Below, one piece after another: positions 6,811 through 14,013 of a DNA stretch of 18,115 bases. The stretch lies in NCBI GenBank assembly GCA_903932565.1, contig CAIZGQ010000147.1, forward strand, positions 1-18,115, in the 5' to 3' direction. Below the pieces are notes generated by a model. That model was not told the origin of the DNA and ran no database searches. It saw only the letters and a program-made list of their open reading frames with translations. The stretch comes from an uncultured Hyphomicrobiales bacterium (GTDB lineage: Bacteria > Pseudomonadota > Alphaproteobacteria > Rhizobiales > Beijerinckiaceae). The first letter of the stretch is position 1. Each line of letters starts with the position of its first letter. Both the position numbers and the translations under genes were made by a program.

Positions 6811-8066
6811 GGGACAAGCTTTTTCACGTAAAGATGAAAGCCCCCGTAAACAGACGAGCGATCGCGGCGGTGCAAATCGCGACAATGAGCCTCGTCATAG
6901 CTCCACTGGGACAAAAGTGCATCTGGGATGCGCCCGGGTAAAAGGCGCTCGTCAGCAGCAGTGCGAAAGATTACGCGCGCACCAGGACGCGCCGTGCGTG
7001 TGATCTCGGTCCACAACGCGGTGAGATCGTCATCCGTCATCCAGTCCTGCGCGTCGAGCAAAACGTAAGCATCCGCACTTGCCGCTTCGCTGTCGCCCAG
7101 GAATTTTGTGAAAGACTGGTGGCGGACATCAACGCGATTGGTGCGCGCACGCATCTCGGTGTAGTGCGCTTCATCCAGATATGGCGGCAACCCGGTCTTC
7201 ATGTCGGAGGTGTCGTCCCCAAGCCCGTAACGCCGACCAAACGCCTGCTGCGCAAAATAATTGTCGGCGAGATCAAAGTCGCAGGCGAGCCGCCGCACGC
7301 GTTCGACCAGCACACCGGAAATTGGCAACTTCCCATTTTCAGTCAGTGCAACATATTGCGCAGGCGGGATGCCCAACCCGTAGAGCGAGGCTGGCATGGC
7401 AAAAATGGCCTTGGCGAAAGGCTTTTCAAACACTGGCGCAAGGTCGCGCTGGAAGATCGCTACCTGTTCCTCGCGGCTGCGCGCCGCCAGCATGTTGCTC
7501 GGCTTGCAGCCATGGATGCGCCCGAGCCAATGCGCCGCCTGGATGCAACGCCCAAGCAGGCCGTGACGGTAGATGTTGCGTGTGAACAATTCGATGCGGC
7601 GACGCCCCAGCAGATCGCGACTGTCCCAGAACTGGCGCGTCTCGGAGTCGAGATTTGGCTTTATGAAACGGGCATACAGCTCAAGATTGGCCTTGGCGTC
7701 TGCTCTTCCAAAAAACGCGAAGAATGTTTCGTAGTCAGGCAGATGAACAGCGCCTGCGATTTTCAGCTTCAGCAGCGCAACGTGCCAGCCGTTGAGATCA
7801 AGCGCGGTCACCCGGGCCGGGTTGCCAACAAGGTAGCTAAGTGCATTGCAGCCACCCGACGCAATGGTCACCACGTGGTCATTGGGCTGAAGGTTCAGCG
7901 CCTCCATGTCGATGACAGGATCTTCCCAGATCTGTGCATAGACGAGGCCGCGGAAGGCCAGCGTGAACATGCGCTCAAGGAGCCCATCGCGTGTCCACAA
8001 TGTGCTGCGGTGGACGGCTTCACTGAGGTGGCCTGCGGTCGCCTGGCCGATTGTCACGTCTGTCAC
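6807..8066 (-). CDS. btaA: SAM:diacylglycerol 3-amino-3-carboxypropyltransferase BtaA
   Basis: A 419-residue protein of the DUF3419/BtaA family. It transfers the aminocarboxypropyl group of S-adenosylmethionine to diacylglycerol to form diacylglyceryl-homoserine, the first step of DGTS synthesis. Family marks include YAQIWEDP (43-50), ASGGCNALSYL (69-79, SAM-binding turn) and ALDLN (88-92). Length matches characterised BtaA (about 415). The start is a GTG at 8066 with a strong AGGTGG (complement of 8071-8076) 4 bases upstream. An ATG two bases upstream reads straight into TGA, so it gives no product. First gene of btaA-btaB (coupled), with agt downstream. A Pho box lies at 8135-8152. Confidence 0.92.
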   Translation of the reverse strand: MTDVTIGQATAGHLSEAVHRSTLWTRDGLLERMFTLAFRGLVYAQIWEDPVIDMEALNLQPNDHVVTIASGGCNALSYLVGNPARVTALDLNGWHVALLKLKIAGAVHLPDYETFFAFFGRADAKANLELYARFIKPNLDSETRQFWDSRDLLGRRRIELFTRNIYRHGLLGRCIQAAHWLGRIHGCKPSNMLAARSREEQVAIFQRDLAPVFEKPFAKAIFAMPASLYGLGIPPAQYVALTENGKLPISGVLVERVRRLACDFDLADNYFAQQAFGRRYGLGDDTSDMKTGLPPYLDEAHYTEMRARTNRVDVRHQSFTKFLGDSEAASADAYVLLDAQDWMTDDDLTALWTEITRTARPGARVIFRTAADERLLPGRIPDALLSQWSYDEAHCRDLHRRDRSSVYGGFHLYVKKLVP

Positions 8067-8134
8067 ATTACCACCTATGATCTGGTCTCATAGGGGCGGA
8101 TAGACGAGGCATGTTACGTGTCGACGAAAGTCGG

Positions 8135-8152
8135 GTGACTGTTAAATGACAT
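8135..8152 (-). promoter_or_regulatory. Pho box upstream of btaA, with a further half-site in register
   Basis: On the minus strand, ATGTCAT (8152-8146), spacer TTAA, CAGTCAC (8141-8135): two CTGTCAY-like half-sites with 11-bp period, pointing toward btaA. Exactly 22 bp further upstream is a perfect CTGTCAC (8174-8168), so three of four consecutive 11-bp positions fit; the one at 8163-8157 does not. The box ends 68 bases before the GTG start. TAACAT at 8116-8111 is a possible -10. Confidence 0.7.
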
Positions 8153-8156
8153 TCAC

Positions 8157-8182
8157 AAAAAGCAGCCGTGACAGCCGCTTTT
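8157..8182 (-). terminator. Probable intrinsic terminator of the atzG-atzE-hpxZ operon
   Basis: On the minus strand, AAAAGC, one unpaired base, GC, a 7-base loop, GC, one unpaired base, GC followed by a T5 run. It starts 39 bases after the hpxZ stop. The stem is short with mismatched positions. It would keep amidase transcription out of btaA. The loop contains the outer CTGTCAC half-site. Confidence 0.5.
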
Positions 8183-8221
8183 CGATCTCAAGGGTAAAAT
8201 GAAAGGCCAACAAGCAAACGC

Positions 8222-8602
8222 TCAGCCGTCCATCATGCTCACATGCGCAGCCACAATGCGCCAGCCTTCCGGCAGCCGCACCCACGTCTGCATCTGGCGG
8301 CCAATCTTGCCGGGGAAGGACGGTCGATCATAAAGCGTCGATGCAGTTGCCATGTCGGTGCCAAAGGTCGTGATCACCGTCTTCGACAAGGTCCGCGCCA
8401 GACCAGCCGAGGGCCGACTTGCACGAAAGGCTGCGATCTCCTCATGCCCGTAGAGGTTTTCAGTCGCGCCGTAGCGAATGGCGTGCGGGCTCTGCCAAAA
8501 ATAACCATCGAGTTTGGCCACATCGTTTCCGATCAGTGCGGCTTCATAGCCCGCAAATTCGGCGGAGACTTCGGCATGGGTGTTGGGGTCATTGACGACC
8601 AT
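8222..8602 (-). CDS. hpxZ: HpxZ/AtzH-like protein (DUF3225, SnoaL-type fold)
   Basis: A 126-residue cytoplasmic protein of the NTF2/SnoaL-like DUF3225 family, named HpxZ in the oxalurate cluster of Klebsiella and AtzH in the cyanuric acid cluster of Pseudomonas. Family marks seen include GYFWQSP at about 33-39, YGATENLYGHEEI at about 44-56 and the C-terminal WRIVAAHVS segment. AtzH has been linked to hydrolysis of the carboxyurea/allophanate-type intermediate; I would not transfer that activity firmly here. GGAG lies 8 bases before the ATG. It is the last gene of the operon, 37 bases after atzE. Confidence 0.85.
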   Translation of the reverse strand: MVVNDPNTHAEVSAEFAGYEAALIGNDVAKLDGYFWQSPHAIRYGATENLYGHEEIAAFRASRPSAGLARTLSKTVITTFGTDMATASTLYDRPSFPGKIGRQMQTWVRLPEGWRIVAAHVSMMDG

Positions 8603-8639
8603 GAAATGCGCTCCAGGAACTCAGCAGATTTAAAAGGGT

Positions 8640-10040
8640 TTAAAGCGTGGCGACATTGGCTTTGGCCACGCCATGCGTCTCAAGCCAATGGGCCACACGC
8701 AGCGCAAGGTCTTCACGCCACGGGGCGGCGATCACCTGAACGCCGATTGGCAGATGATCACCCTCTGTCCAGATCGGAACGCTCACAACTGGCAGCCCAA
8801 CAAAGGAAATCGGCTGCGTGTAAATGCCAAGATTGGGACGTGCGAGCATCTCGACGCCATCAAAGATCATCGTTTTCTGGCCTGAGCCCGGCGCACGGCA
8901 GGGGGTGGTGGGCGCAAGAATAATGTCGGTGGTTTCAAACAGCCGCAGCACCTGATCGCGATACCAGCGCCGGAACTTGTGCGCCTGGACCACGAAGTCA
9001 GCTGGCACCATGGCACCTGCGATCAAGCGGTCGCGGACTTCCGGGTCAAAATCTTTAGGCCGGGCGCGCAGGCGCTCATGGTGCAGCGACGCGCCTTCGG
9101 CCATCGTGATGAGATAAGCCGCAGCGCGGGCACGCGGCGTCTCTGGCAGGTCGACACTTGCACTTGCCCCGAGCGCCTTGGCGACGCGATCAATCGCGGC
9201 ATAGGCAACCGGCTCTGCGCCCTTGGCGAAATACCCGCCCGCCTTGGCAATCCGCAAACCGCTCAAGCCAAGATCGAGGCCCGGCAGGGTCGGCTCGACA
9301 GACCGCGGCGTGTGCATGGGGTCGTGCGCATCCGGCCCCTGCATGGAATCATAGGCCAGAGACAAATCCAACGCCGATCGACCCAGAGGTCCCAGATGAT
9401 CAAAGCTCGTGACAAACGGAAAGCTACCGGCTCGCGACAGGCGGCCATAGGTTGGCTTGAGGCCAAAAAGTCCGCAGAATGAAGCCGGCACGCGAATTGA
9501 GCCATTGGTGTCAGAGGCCAGCGCGAGCGGCACAAAGCCCGCCGCCACCGCAGCGCCCGAACCACCCGAAGAGCCGCCCGTCATGTGCGACAGGTCATGC
9601 GGATTTTTCGAATTGCCATGATGGCAATTCTCACCCGTAAAATCGTAGGCGTATTCGCCCATGTTCAACGCGCCCAGGCAAATCGCCCCGGACGCCTCCA
9701 GGCGCTGGACGAGCGGGCCATCCTCGCTGGCTGGCGCGTTGTCCGCATTGATCTTTGAGCCTGCAAGCGTGACGACGCCCTTGAGGTCAAACAGGTTCTT
9801 CACCGCAAACGGCACGCCCGCGAGGGCCCCGAGCGTTCCACCCGACTGGCGCTTGGCGTCAACCGCATCTGCTGCTGCGCGGGCCCGATCAGCCGTCACC
9901 TGCGTGAAGGCGCCGACCTTGCCATTAAGGTGTGAAATGCGCGCAAGCGCGGCATCGACAACCTGCCGCGCGGAGAGGGACCCGGACTTTACCGAGGTGG
10001 CAATCGCGTGGGCCGACATCAGGTTCGGATCAGACGCCAT
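8640..10040 (-). CDS. atzE: AtzE-family amidase (1-carboxybiuret/oxalurate-type amidohydrolase)
   Basis: A 466-residue amidase-signature hydrolase with the Ser-cisSer-Lys triad visible: K81 in AVKNLFD, S157 in GGSSGG (155-160) and nucleophile S181 in SDTNGSIRVPASFCG (about 176-190). The DTNGSIRVP form of the motif is typical of the AtzE branch. AtzE hydrolyses 1-carboxybiuret and works as a complex with AtzG; the related HpxY is thought to act on oxalurate. No cyanuric acid hydrolase or allophanate hydrolase is in view, so the substrate is open. I chose the ATG at 10040 (MASDPN) because it overlaps the atzG stop by 11 bases, a typical coupled arrangement; an upstream start at 10142 would run deep into atzG. 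Confidence 0.88.
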   Translation of the reverse strand: MASDPNLMSAHAIATSVKSGSLSARQVVDAALARISHLNGKVGAFTQVTADRARAAADAVDAKRQSGGTLGALAGVPFAVKNLFDLKGVVTLAGSKINADNAPASEDGPLVQRLEASGAICLGALNMGEYAYDFTGENCHHGNSKNPHDLSHMTGGSSGGSGAAVAAGFVPLALASDTNGSIRVPASFCGLFGLKPTYGRLSRAGSFPFVTSFDHLGPLGRSALDLSLAYDSMQGPDAHDPMHTPRSVEPTLPGLDLGLSGLRIAKAGGYFAKGAEPVAYAAIDRVAKALGASASVDLPETPRARAAAYLITMAEGASLHHERLRARPKDFDPEVRDRLIAGAMVPADFVVQAHKFRRWYRDQVLRLFETTDIILAPTTPCRAPGSGQKTMIFDGVEMLARPNLGIYTQPISFVGLPVVSVPIWTEGDHLPIGVQVIAAPWREDLALRVAHWLETHGVAKANVATL

Positions 10041-10251
10041 GGGTTTGGCCTCCGAGCGAATAGATAGAGGCCGGTTCCATATGATCTGCGGAACCGCCTG
10101 CTGGCGTGAAATCGGCAAGCAGCGTCGCCATCTTAAAGGCAATCTCGAGATGGGTGACCACGTGGGGCTTCATCTCGGCGTCAATGGCAAGGCCCAGAAC
10201 CGGCCCTAGCGCATCAACCACCTGACCCACCGATTTAGCGTCAGCACTCAT
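10030..10251 (-). CDS. atzG: AtzG/HpxX-like small subunit (DUF4089, GatC-like)
   Basis: A 73-residue protein whose helical body and C-terminal MEPASIY segment (about 58-64) resemble the EPAxVF belt of GatC and AtzG. AtzG wraps around the amidase AtzE and is needed for its stability, in a manner like GatC with GatA. The gene stands first in the operon and overlaps atzE by 11 bases. AGAGG lies 6 bases before the ATG. No clear promoter is visible in the 125 bases to hemH. Confidence 0.82.
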   Translation of the reverse strand: MSADAKSVGQVVDALGPVLGLAIDAEMKPHVVTHLEIAFKMATLLADFTPAGGSADHMEPASIYSLGGQTHGV

Positions 10252-10376
10252 CTCAAACCTCTATTCCCATCAGACCGCGCCGACCTGACGGCTGCGACCA
10301 CACGGAAATATCCATGCAAGGTCAACGCCAAACAGACAAGCGTGACTCGGCAAGGACGGGGAGATCTAAAAGCAGG

Positions 10377-11477
10377 TCAGACCCAGCCGGCGAGTTCGTT
10401 CTTCACGACAGCATTGATCACCGCCATGCCGTGGTCGGTGTCATTGAGGCACTCGATCCGGCCAAATTGCTCACCGCCTGCTTCCAGGAAGAAATCGCGG
10501 TTTTCGACACCGATTTCTTCGATGGTCTCGAGGCAGTCGGCTGTGAAGCCCGGTGTGACGATGGCGAGGCGCTTCACGCCCTGCTCCGCCAGTTCCTTCA
10601 CGGTTTCGTCGGTGTAGGGCTTCAGCCATTCGGCGGGGCCGAAGCGCGACTGGAATGTCAGGCGGAATTTGTCCGCGGACATGCCCAGCTCTTCGCGAAT
10701 CAGCCGGGCCGTCTTAGCGCATTGGCAATGGTAGGGATCGCCGCGCATCAGATAATCCTGCGGCACGCCGTGGAAGGAGGCGAGAATCACCTCCGGCTCG
10801 AAGGGCAGCTTGGCAAGGCCATCCTTGATCGAGGCGGCCATGGCGGAGATGTAGGTCGGGTCATCATGCCAGGGCGGCACGACGCGCAAGGTCGGCTGCC
10901 AGCGCATCTTGGCCAGAGCCTCGAACACCTTGTCGCAAACCGTAGCCGTCGTGGCAGCGGCATATTGCGGATACAGCGGCACGACGAGCAGCCGGTCACA
11001 GCCCTGCGCCTTTAAGGCGTCGATACGAGAGCGGATCGAGGGATTGCCGTAGCGCATCGCCCAATCAACCACGATGCGCGATTTGGCATCGCCCACGAGC
11101 CCGGCCTCAATGGCTGCACCCAACTTTTCGGCCTGCGACCGGGTGATGGTCTTCAGCGGGCCCTCGTCGCGCGCCTCGTTCCAGATGGCAGCGTAGTCCT
11201 TGCCTTTGCGCGAGGGCCGCGTCGACAGGATGATCAGGTTCAGAACCGGCCACCAGATGAGGCGCGACGTCTCGATCACCCGCCGGTCCGACAGAAATTC
11301 CTTGAGGTACCGCCGCATCGACCAATAATCGGTGGCGTCCGGCGTCCCAAGATTGACGATCAGGACGCCAATGCGCCCCGTCCGCACAGGCGGGTGATCC
11401 GGCGGCAAAAGGGACGCTTGCAAGTCTGGCTTGTGCCGTTCGGCGGGCAGCAAAGGCGGCTCGGAGTTCGAAGTCAT
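10377..11477 (-). CDS. hemH: Ferrochelatase
   Basis: Last step of haem synthesis: inserts ferrous iron into protoporphyrin IX at the cytoplasmic face of the membrane. The 366-residue protein has the conserved SFHGVP with catalytic H236, the acidic PGFTADCLETIEE with E317, VNLGTPD at 41-47 and VPLYPQY at about 166-172. Length fits the alphaproteobacterial enzyme with its N-terminal extension. I chose the ATG at 11477; the frame remains open to 11576, but the extra residues are not conserved. The ribosome site is weak (GGA). It is divergent from the phosphatase gene across 179 bases and looks like a single-gene unit. Confidence 0.95.
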   Translation of the reverse strand: MTSNSEPPLLPAERHKPDLQASLLPPDHPPVRTGRIGVLIVNLGTPDATDYWSMRRYLKEFLSDRRVIETSRLIWWPVLNLIILSTRPSRKGKDYAAIWNEARDEGPLKTITRSQAEKLGAAIEAGLVGDAKSRIVVDWAMRYGNPSIRSRIDALKAQGCDRLLVVPLYPQYAAATTATVCDKVFEALAKMRWQPTLRVVPPWHDDPTYISAMAASIKDGLAKLPFEPEVILASFHGVPQDYLMRGDPYHCQCAKTARLIREELGMSADKFRLTFQSRFGPAEWLKPYTDETVKELAEQGVKRLAIVTPGFTADCLETIEEIGVENRDFFLEAGGEQFGRIECLNDTDHGMAVINAVVKNELAGWV

Positions 11478-11656
11478 GAAAGGTCCAACAGGAATTGTGC
11501 CTGATCTAAGGGTTTGGCGAGCGCCTGTCGATCTGCCTTGCGGTGCTGCCCAACTGGCGGCAATCTCCGCCACCAATACGCCACACCGCCCCGCCAGCCT
11601 CGTAACCGGTCCAGCGCGTTGTCCAACTGGGATAATCCCCGATCAGAGGTCCAAAG

Positions 11657-13165
11657 ATGCATGTGTTCTCCCGACGCCGGTTCCTGGGTGCCAGCGCCTT
11701 GCTTGCCACACAGTCGGGATACGGATGGGCCGCCGATCCGATCAAACTGACCTTTCTGCTGGTCAATGACATCTATCGGATGAACGAAGTCGAGGGTCGC
11801 GGTGGGCTGCCCAAGCTCGCAGCAATTGTGAAAGCCGAGCGGGCGCGCAATCCCAACACGCTCTTCGCCCATGCCGGCGATACCATCAGCCCGAGCCTTT
11901 ATTCAGGCTTCGACCAGGGCGCGCATATGATTGCTCTGTTCAATGATCTGCCGCCCGATATCTTCGTGCCCGGCAATCATGAGTTTGATTTTGGCTCAGA
12001 TGTTTATTTGAAGCGCATGGGCGAGGCCCAATTCCCGGTGCTGGCCGCCAACCTGCGCAACGCCGACGGCACGCCGTTACCGGGCCATCGCGACACCATG
12101 ATGATCGAGCGCGCCGGGCTGAAGATCGGCTTTACAGGCGCAACGCTGGACACGACCGGTCTGCTGTCATCGCCCGGCCCACTCGTGTTTTCCGATACGC
12201 TGAGCGCGATCCAGGCGGGGACAAGTGCCCTACGTGCTGCAGGCGCGGATCTGACAATTGCCGTCGTTCATGCCGACAAGGCGACTGGCCGCCGACTGAT
12301 GGAGGCGGGCGCTGCGGACATGATCCTGTCTGGACACAATCACGATTTACACATCGACTATGATGGGCGGAGTGTTCTGGCTGAGTCCGGCGAGGACGCC
12401 AATTACGTGGTCGCGGTTGACGTGACAGTTCGGCTCTCGACAGGACCTGAGCCACGCAAAGTTTTCTGGCATCCGAATTTCCGCATTTTTGATACGGCGG
12501 ACGTCAAGCCAGACCCGATTGTTCTGGCGCATGTGAAAAATCTGGAAGCGGACCTGACGCGAAACCTCAACGTCACAATTGCGACCCTGCAAGAGCCCCT
12601 CGACAGCCGAACGCGCGTTGTGCGTGGCGGCGAGGCGGCCATCGGCAATCTGTTTGCCGATGCGATGCGCGTGCAATCCGGGTCTGATTTTGCCCTGCTG
12701 AACAGTGGCAGTATTCGCGGCAACCGCGAATATCCTGCCAACGCAGCGCTCAGCCGACTGGACATCATGACCGAAATGCCATTTGGAAATCGCATCCTTG
12801 TGACACGCGTATCGGGCGCAGTGCTGCGGACAGCGCTTGAGAACGGGTTCAGCAAGATCGACACGCCGGCCGGGCGTTTTCCGCAAATCTCAGGCTTTCG
12901 CGTGGTCGCCGATTTTGGCGCCGACGCCGGCCATCGTGTTGTCTCAATGCAGATGAATGGCATGCCGCTGGACGAAAGTAAGTCCTATACGATCGCCATC
13001 AACGACTTCATGCTGCGTGGTGGCGACGGTTACAGCATGCTCGCCGGGGATCTGATGATCACAAGCGATGCCGGCGAGCGGCTGATTGCCAATGAAGTGA
13101 TGACCTACGCGCAGAAACTTGGCACCGTGAGCGCTAAAGTCGAAGGTCGCATCAGTGGCAAGTGA
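11657..13165 (+). CDS. Tat-exported 5'-nucleotidase / UshA-like metallophosphatase
   Basis: A 502-residue periplasmic phosphatase of the 5'-nucleotidase/2',3'-cyclic phosphodiesterase family. A twin-arginine signal SRRRFL (5-10) precedes a hydrophobic stretch, with cleavage likely after GWA (25). The catalytic domain shows VND (D38), HAGD (72-75), GNHEFDFG (106-113) and SGHNHD. The C-terminal nucleotide-binding domain shows NSGSIRG and GGDGYSM. The first metal motif is D38-I-Y40: the usual His of DxH is Tyr, as in some branches of the family. It would release phosphate from nucleotides outside the membrane, in keeping with the lipid genes, but I see no Pho box before it. AGAGG is 7 bases upstream of the ATG. 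Convergent with thiD. Confidence 0.87.
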   Translation: MHVFSRRRFLGASALLATQSGYGWAADPIKLTFLLVNDIYRMNEVEGRGGLPKLAAIVKAERARNPNTLFAHAGDTISPSLYSGFDQGAHMIALFNDLPPDIFVPGNHEFDFGSDVYLKRMGEAQFPVLAANLRNADGTPLPGHRDTMMIERAGLKIGFTGATLDTTGLLSSPGPLVFSDTLSAIQAGTSALRAAGADLTIAVVHADKATGRRLMEAGAADMILSGHNHDLHIDYDGRSVLAESGEDANYVVAVDVTVRLSTGPEPRKVFWHPNFRIFDTADVKPDPIVLAHVKNLEADLTRNLNVTIATLQEPLDSRTRVVRGGEAAIGNLFADAMRVQSGSDFALLNSGSIRGNREYPANAALSRLDIMTEMPFGNRILVTRVSGAVLRTALENGFSKIDTPAGRFPQISGFRVVADFGADAGHRVVSMQMNGMPLDESKSYTIAINDFMLRGGDGYSMLAGDLMITSDAGERLIANEVMTYAQKLGTVSAKVEGRISGK

Positions 13166-13183
13166 TCTTTGCTGCAGTGGGCT

Positions 13184-13990
13184 TTAATCCTCGGCTGCGC
13201 GATTCCAGCCGTGATGAACGGGGCCGTGCCCGCCACCAACTTCAAGATCGTCGGCATGCCATAACGCCTGTGTCAGATAATCCTTGGCCTGCCGGATGGC
13301 GTCACGCAGGGACTGTCCCTGCCCCAGATATGTCGCGATGGCAGACGACAGCGTGCAACCCGTTCCGTGCGTGTTCATCGTCTGGATCCGGGGGGCTTTA
13401 AAAACCTTGACGCCGGCGCCATCGATCAACAGATCATCCGACGTTGCGCCTTCAAGATGGCCGCCTTTGATTAAAACAGCCCTCGCACCCCGGCTCATCA
13501 GCGCGCGCGCCAGGGCCTCGCAATCCGTCATGCGTTTTGGCTCCGGCAAGCCCGTCAACCGAACGGCTTCCGGCACATTTGGTGTCACAAGCGTTGCGAG
13601 CGGCAAAAGATAGCTCATCAGCGCCTCGACAACGTCCCCTGACCCAAGACTATCGCCGGAGGTTGCCACGAGCACAGGATCGAGCACAATCTGGCGGACC
13701 TCAAAATGCCGAAGACGTTCCGCCACTTTTTGGACAATCGCACCGTTTGCAAGCATGCCGATCTTGACGGCATCAACTTGAATATCTTCGAACACCGCAT
13801 TCAGCTGTGCTTCCAGAAACCCAGCTGGCGGGACGTGAACGGCCTGCACACCAAGCGTGTTCTGCGCTGTCAGAGCAGTCAGGCAGGCCATGCCATAGCC
13901 GCCGCAAGCCGCAATGGTTTTCAGGTCGGCTTGAATGCCAGCTCCCCCGGACGGGTCCGAGCCTGCGATGGACAGGATGTTTGCGATCAT
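13184..13990 (-). CDS. thiD: Hydroxymethylpyrimidine (phosphate) kinase
   Basis: A 268-residue ribokinase-family enzyme that phosphorylates hydroxymethylpyrimidine and its monophosphate in thiamine synthesis. Visible: SIAGSDPSGGAGIQADLKT at about 7-25 (substrate site), LDPVLVATSGD in the middle (about 102-112), and GTGCTLSSAIAT (about 214-225) with the anion hole and catalytic Asp/Cys loop. Length and order match ThiD. The ATG at 13990 is the canonical start, but GAGG is only 1 base before it and so poorly placed; TATACT lies 6 bases upstream. Gap of 23 bases to the upstream ligase-like gene on the same strand. No other thi genes or THI riboswitch are visible nearby. Confidence 0.95.
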   Translation of the reverse strand: MIANILSIAGSDPSGGAGIQADLKTIAACGGYGMACLTALTAQNTLGVQAVHVPPAGFLEAQLNAVFEDIQVDAVKIGMLANGAIVQKVAERLRHFEVRQIVLDPVLVATSGDSLGSGDVVEALMSYLLPLATLVTPNVPEAVRLTGLPEPKRMTDCEALARALMSRGARAVLIKGGHLEGATSDDLLIDGAGVKVFKAPRIQTMNTHGTGCTLSSAIATYLGQGQSLRDAIRQAKDYLTQALWHADDLEVGGGHGPVHHGWNRAAED

Positions 13991-14013
13991 GCCTCAGTAT
14001 AGCAGATTGGACA

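Noticed and set aside
7119..8093. Long plus-strand frame opposite btaA (324 codons)
   Set aside because: No recognisable domain; btaA on the other strand is conserved along its full length, so this is a by-product of GC-rich codon use.
10252..10376. TTGACC in the atzG-hemH gap as a sigma-70 promoter for atzG
   Set aside because: No acceptable -10 at the right distance.
10314..11015. Plus-strand frame opposite hemH
   Set aside because: Antisense to a conserved ferrochelatase, with no family resemblance and no ribosome site.
11478..11656. Pho box for the 5'-nucleotidase gene
   Set aside because: Only CTGTCGA with no matching second half-site is present; phosphate control of this gene is not supported by sequence.
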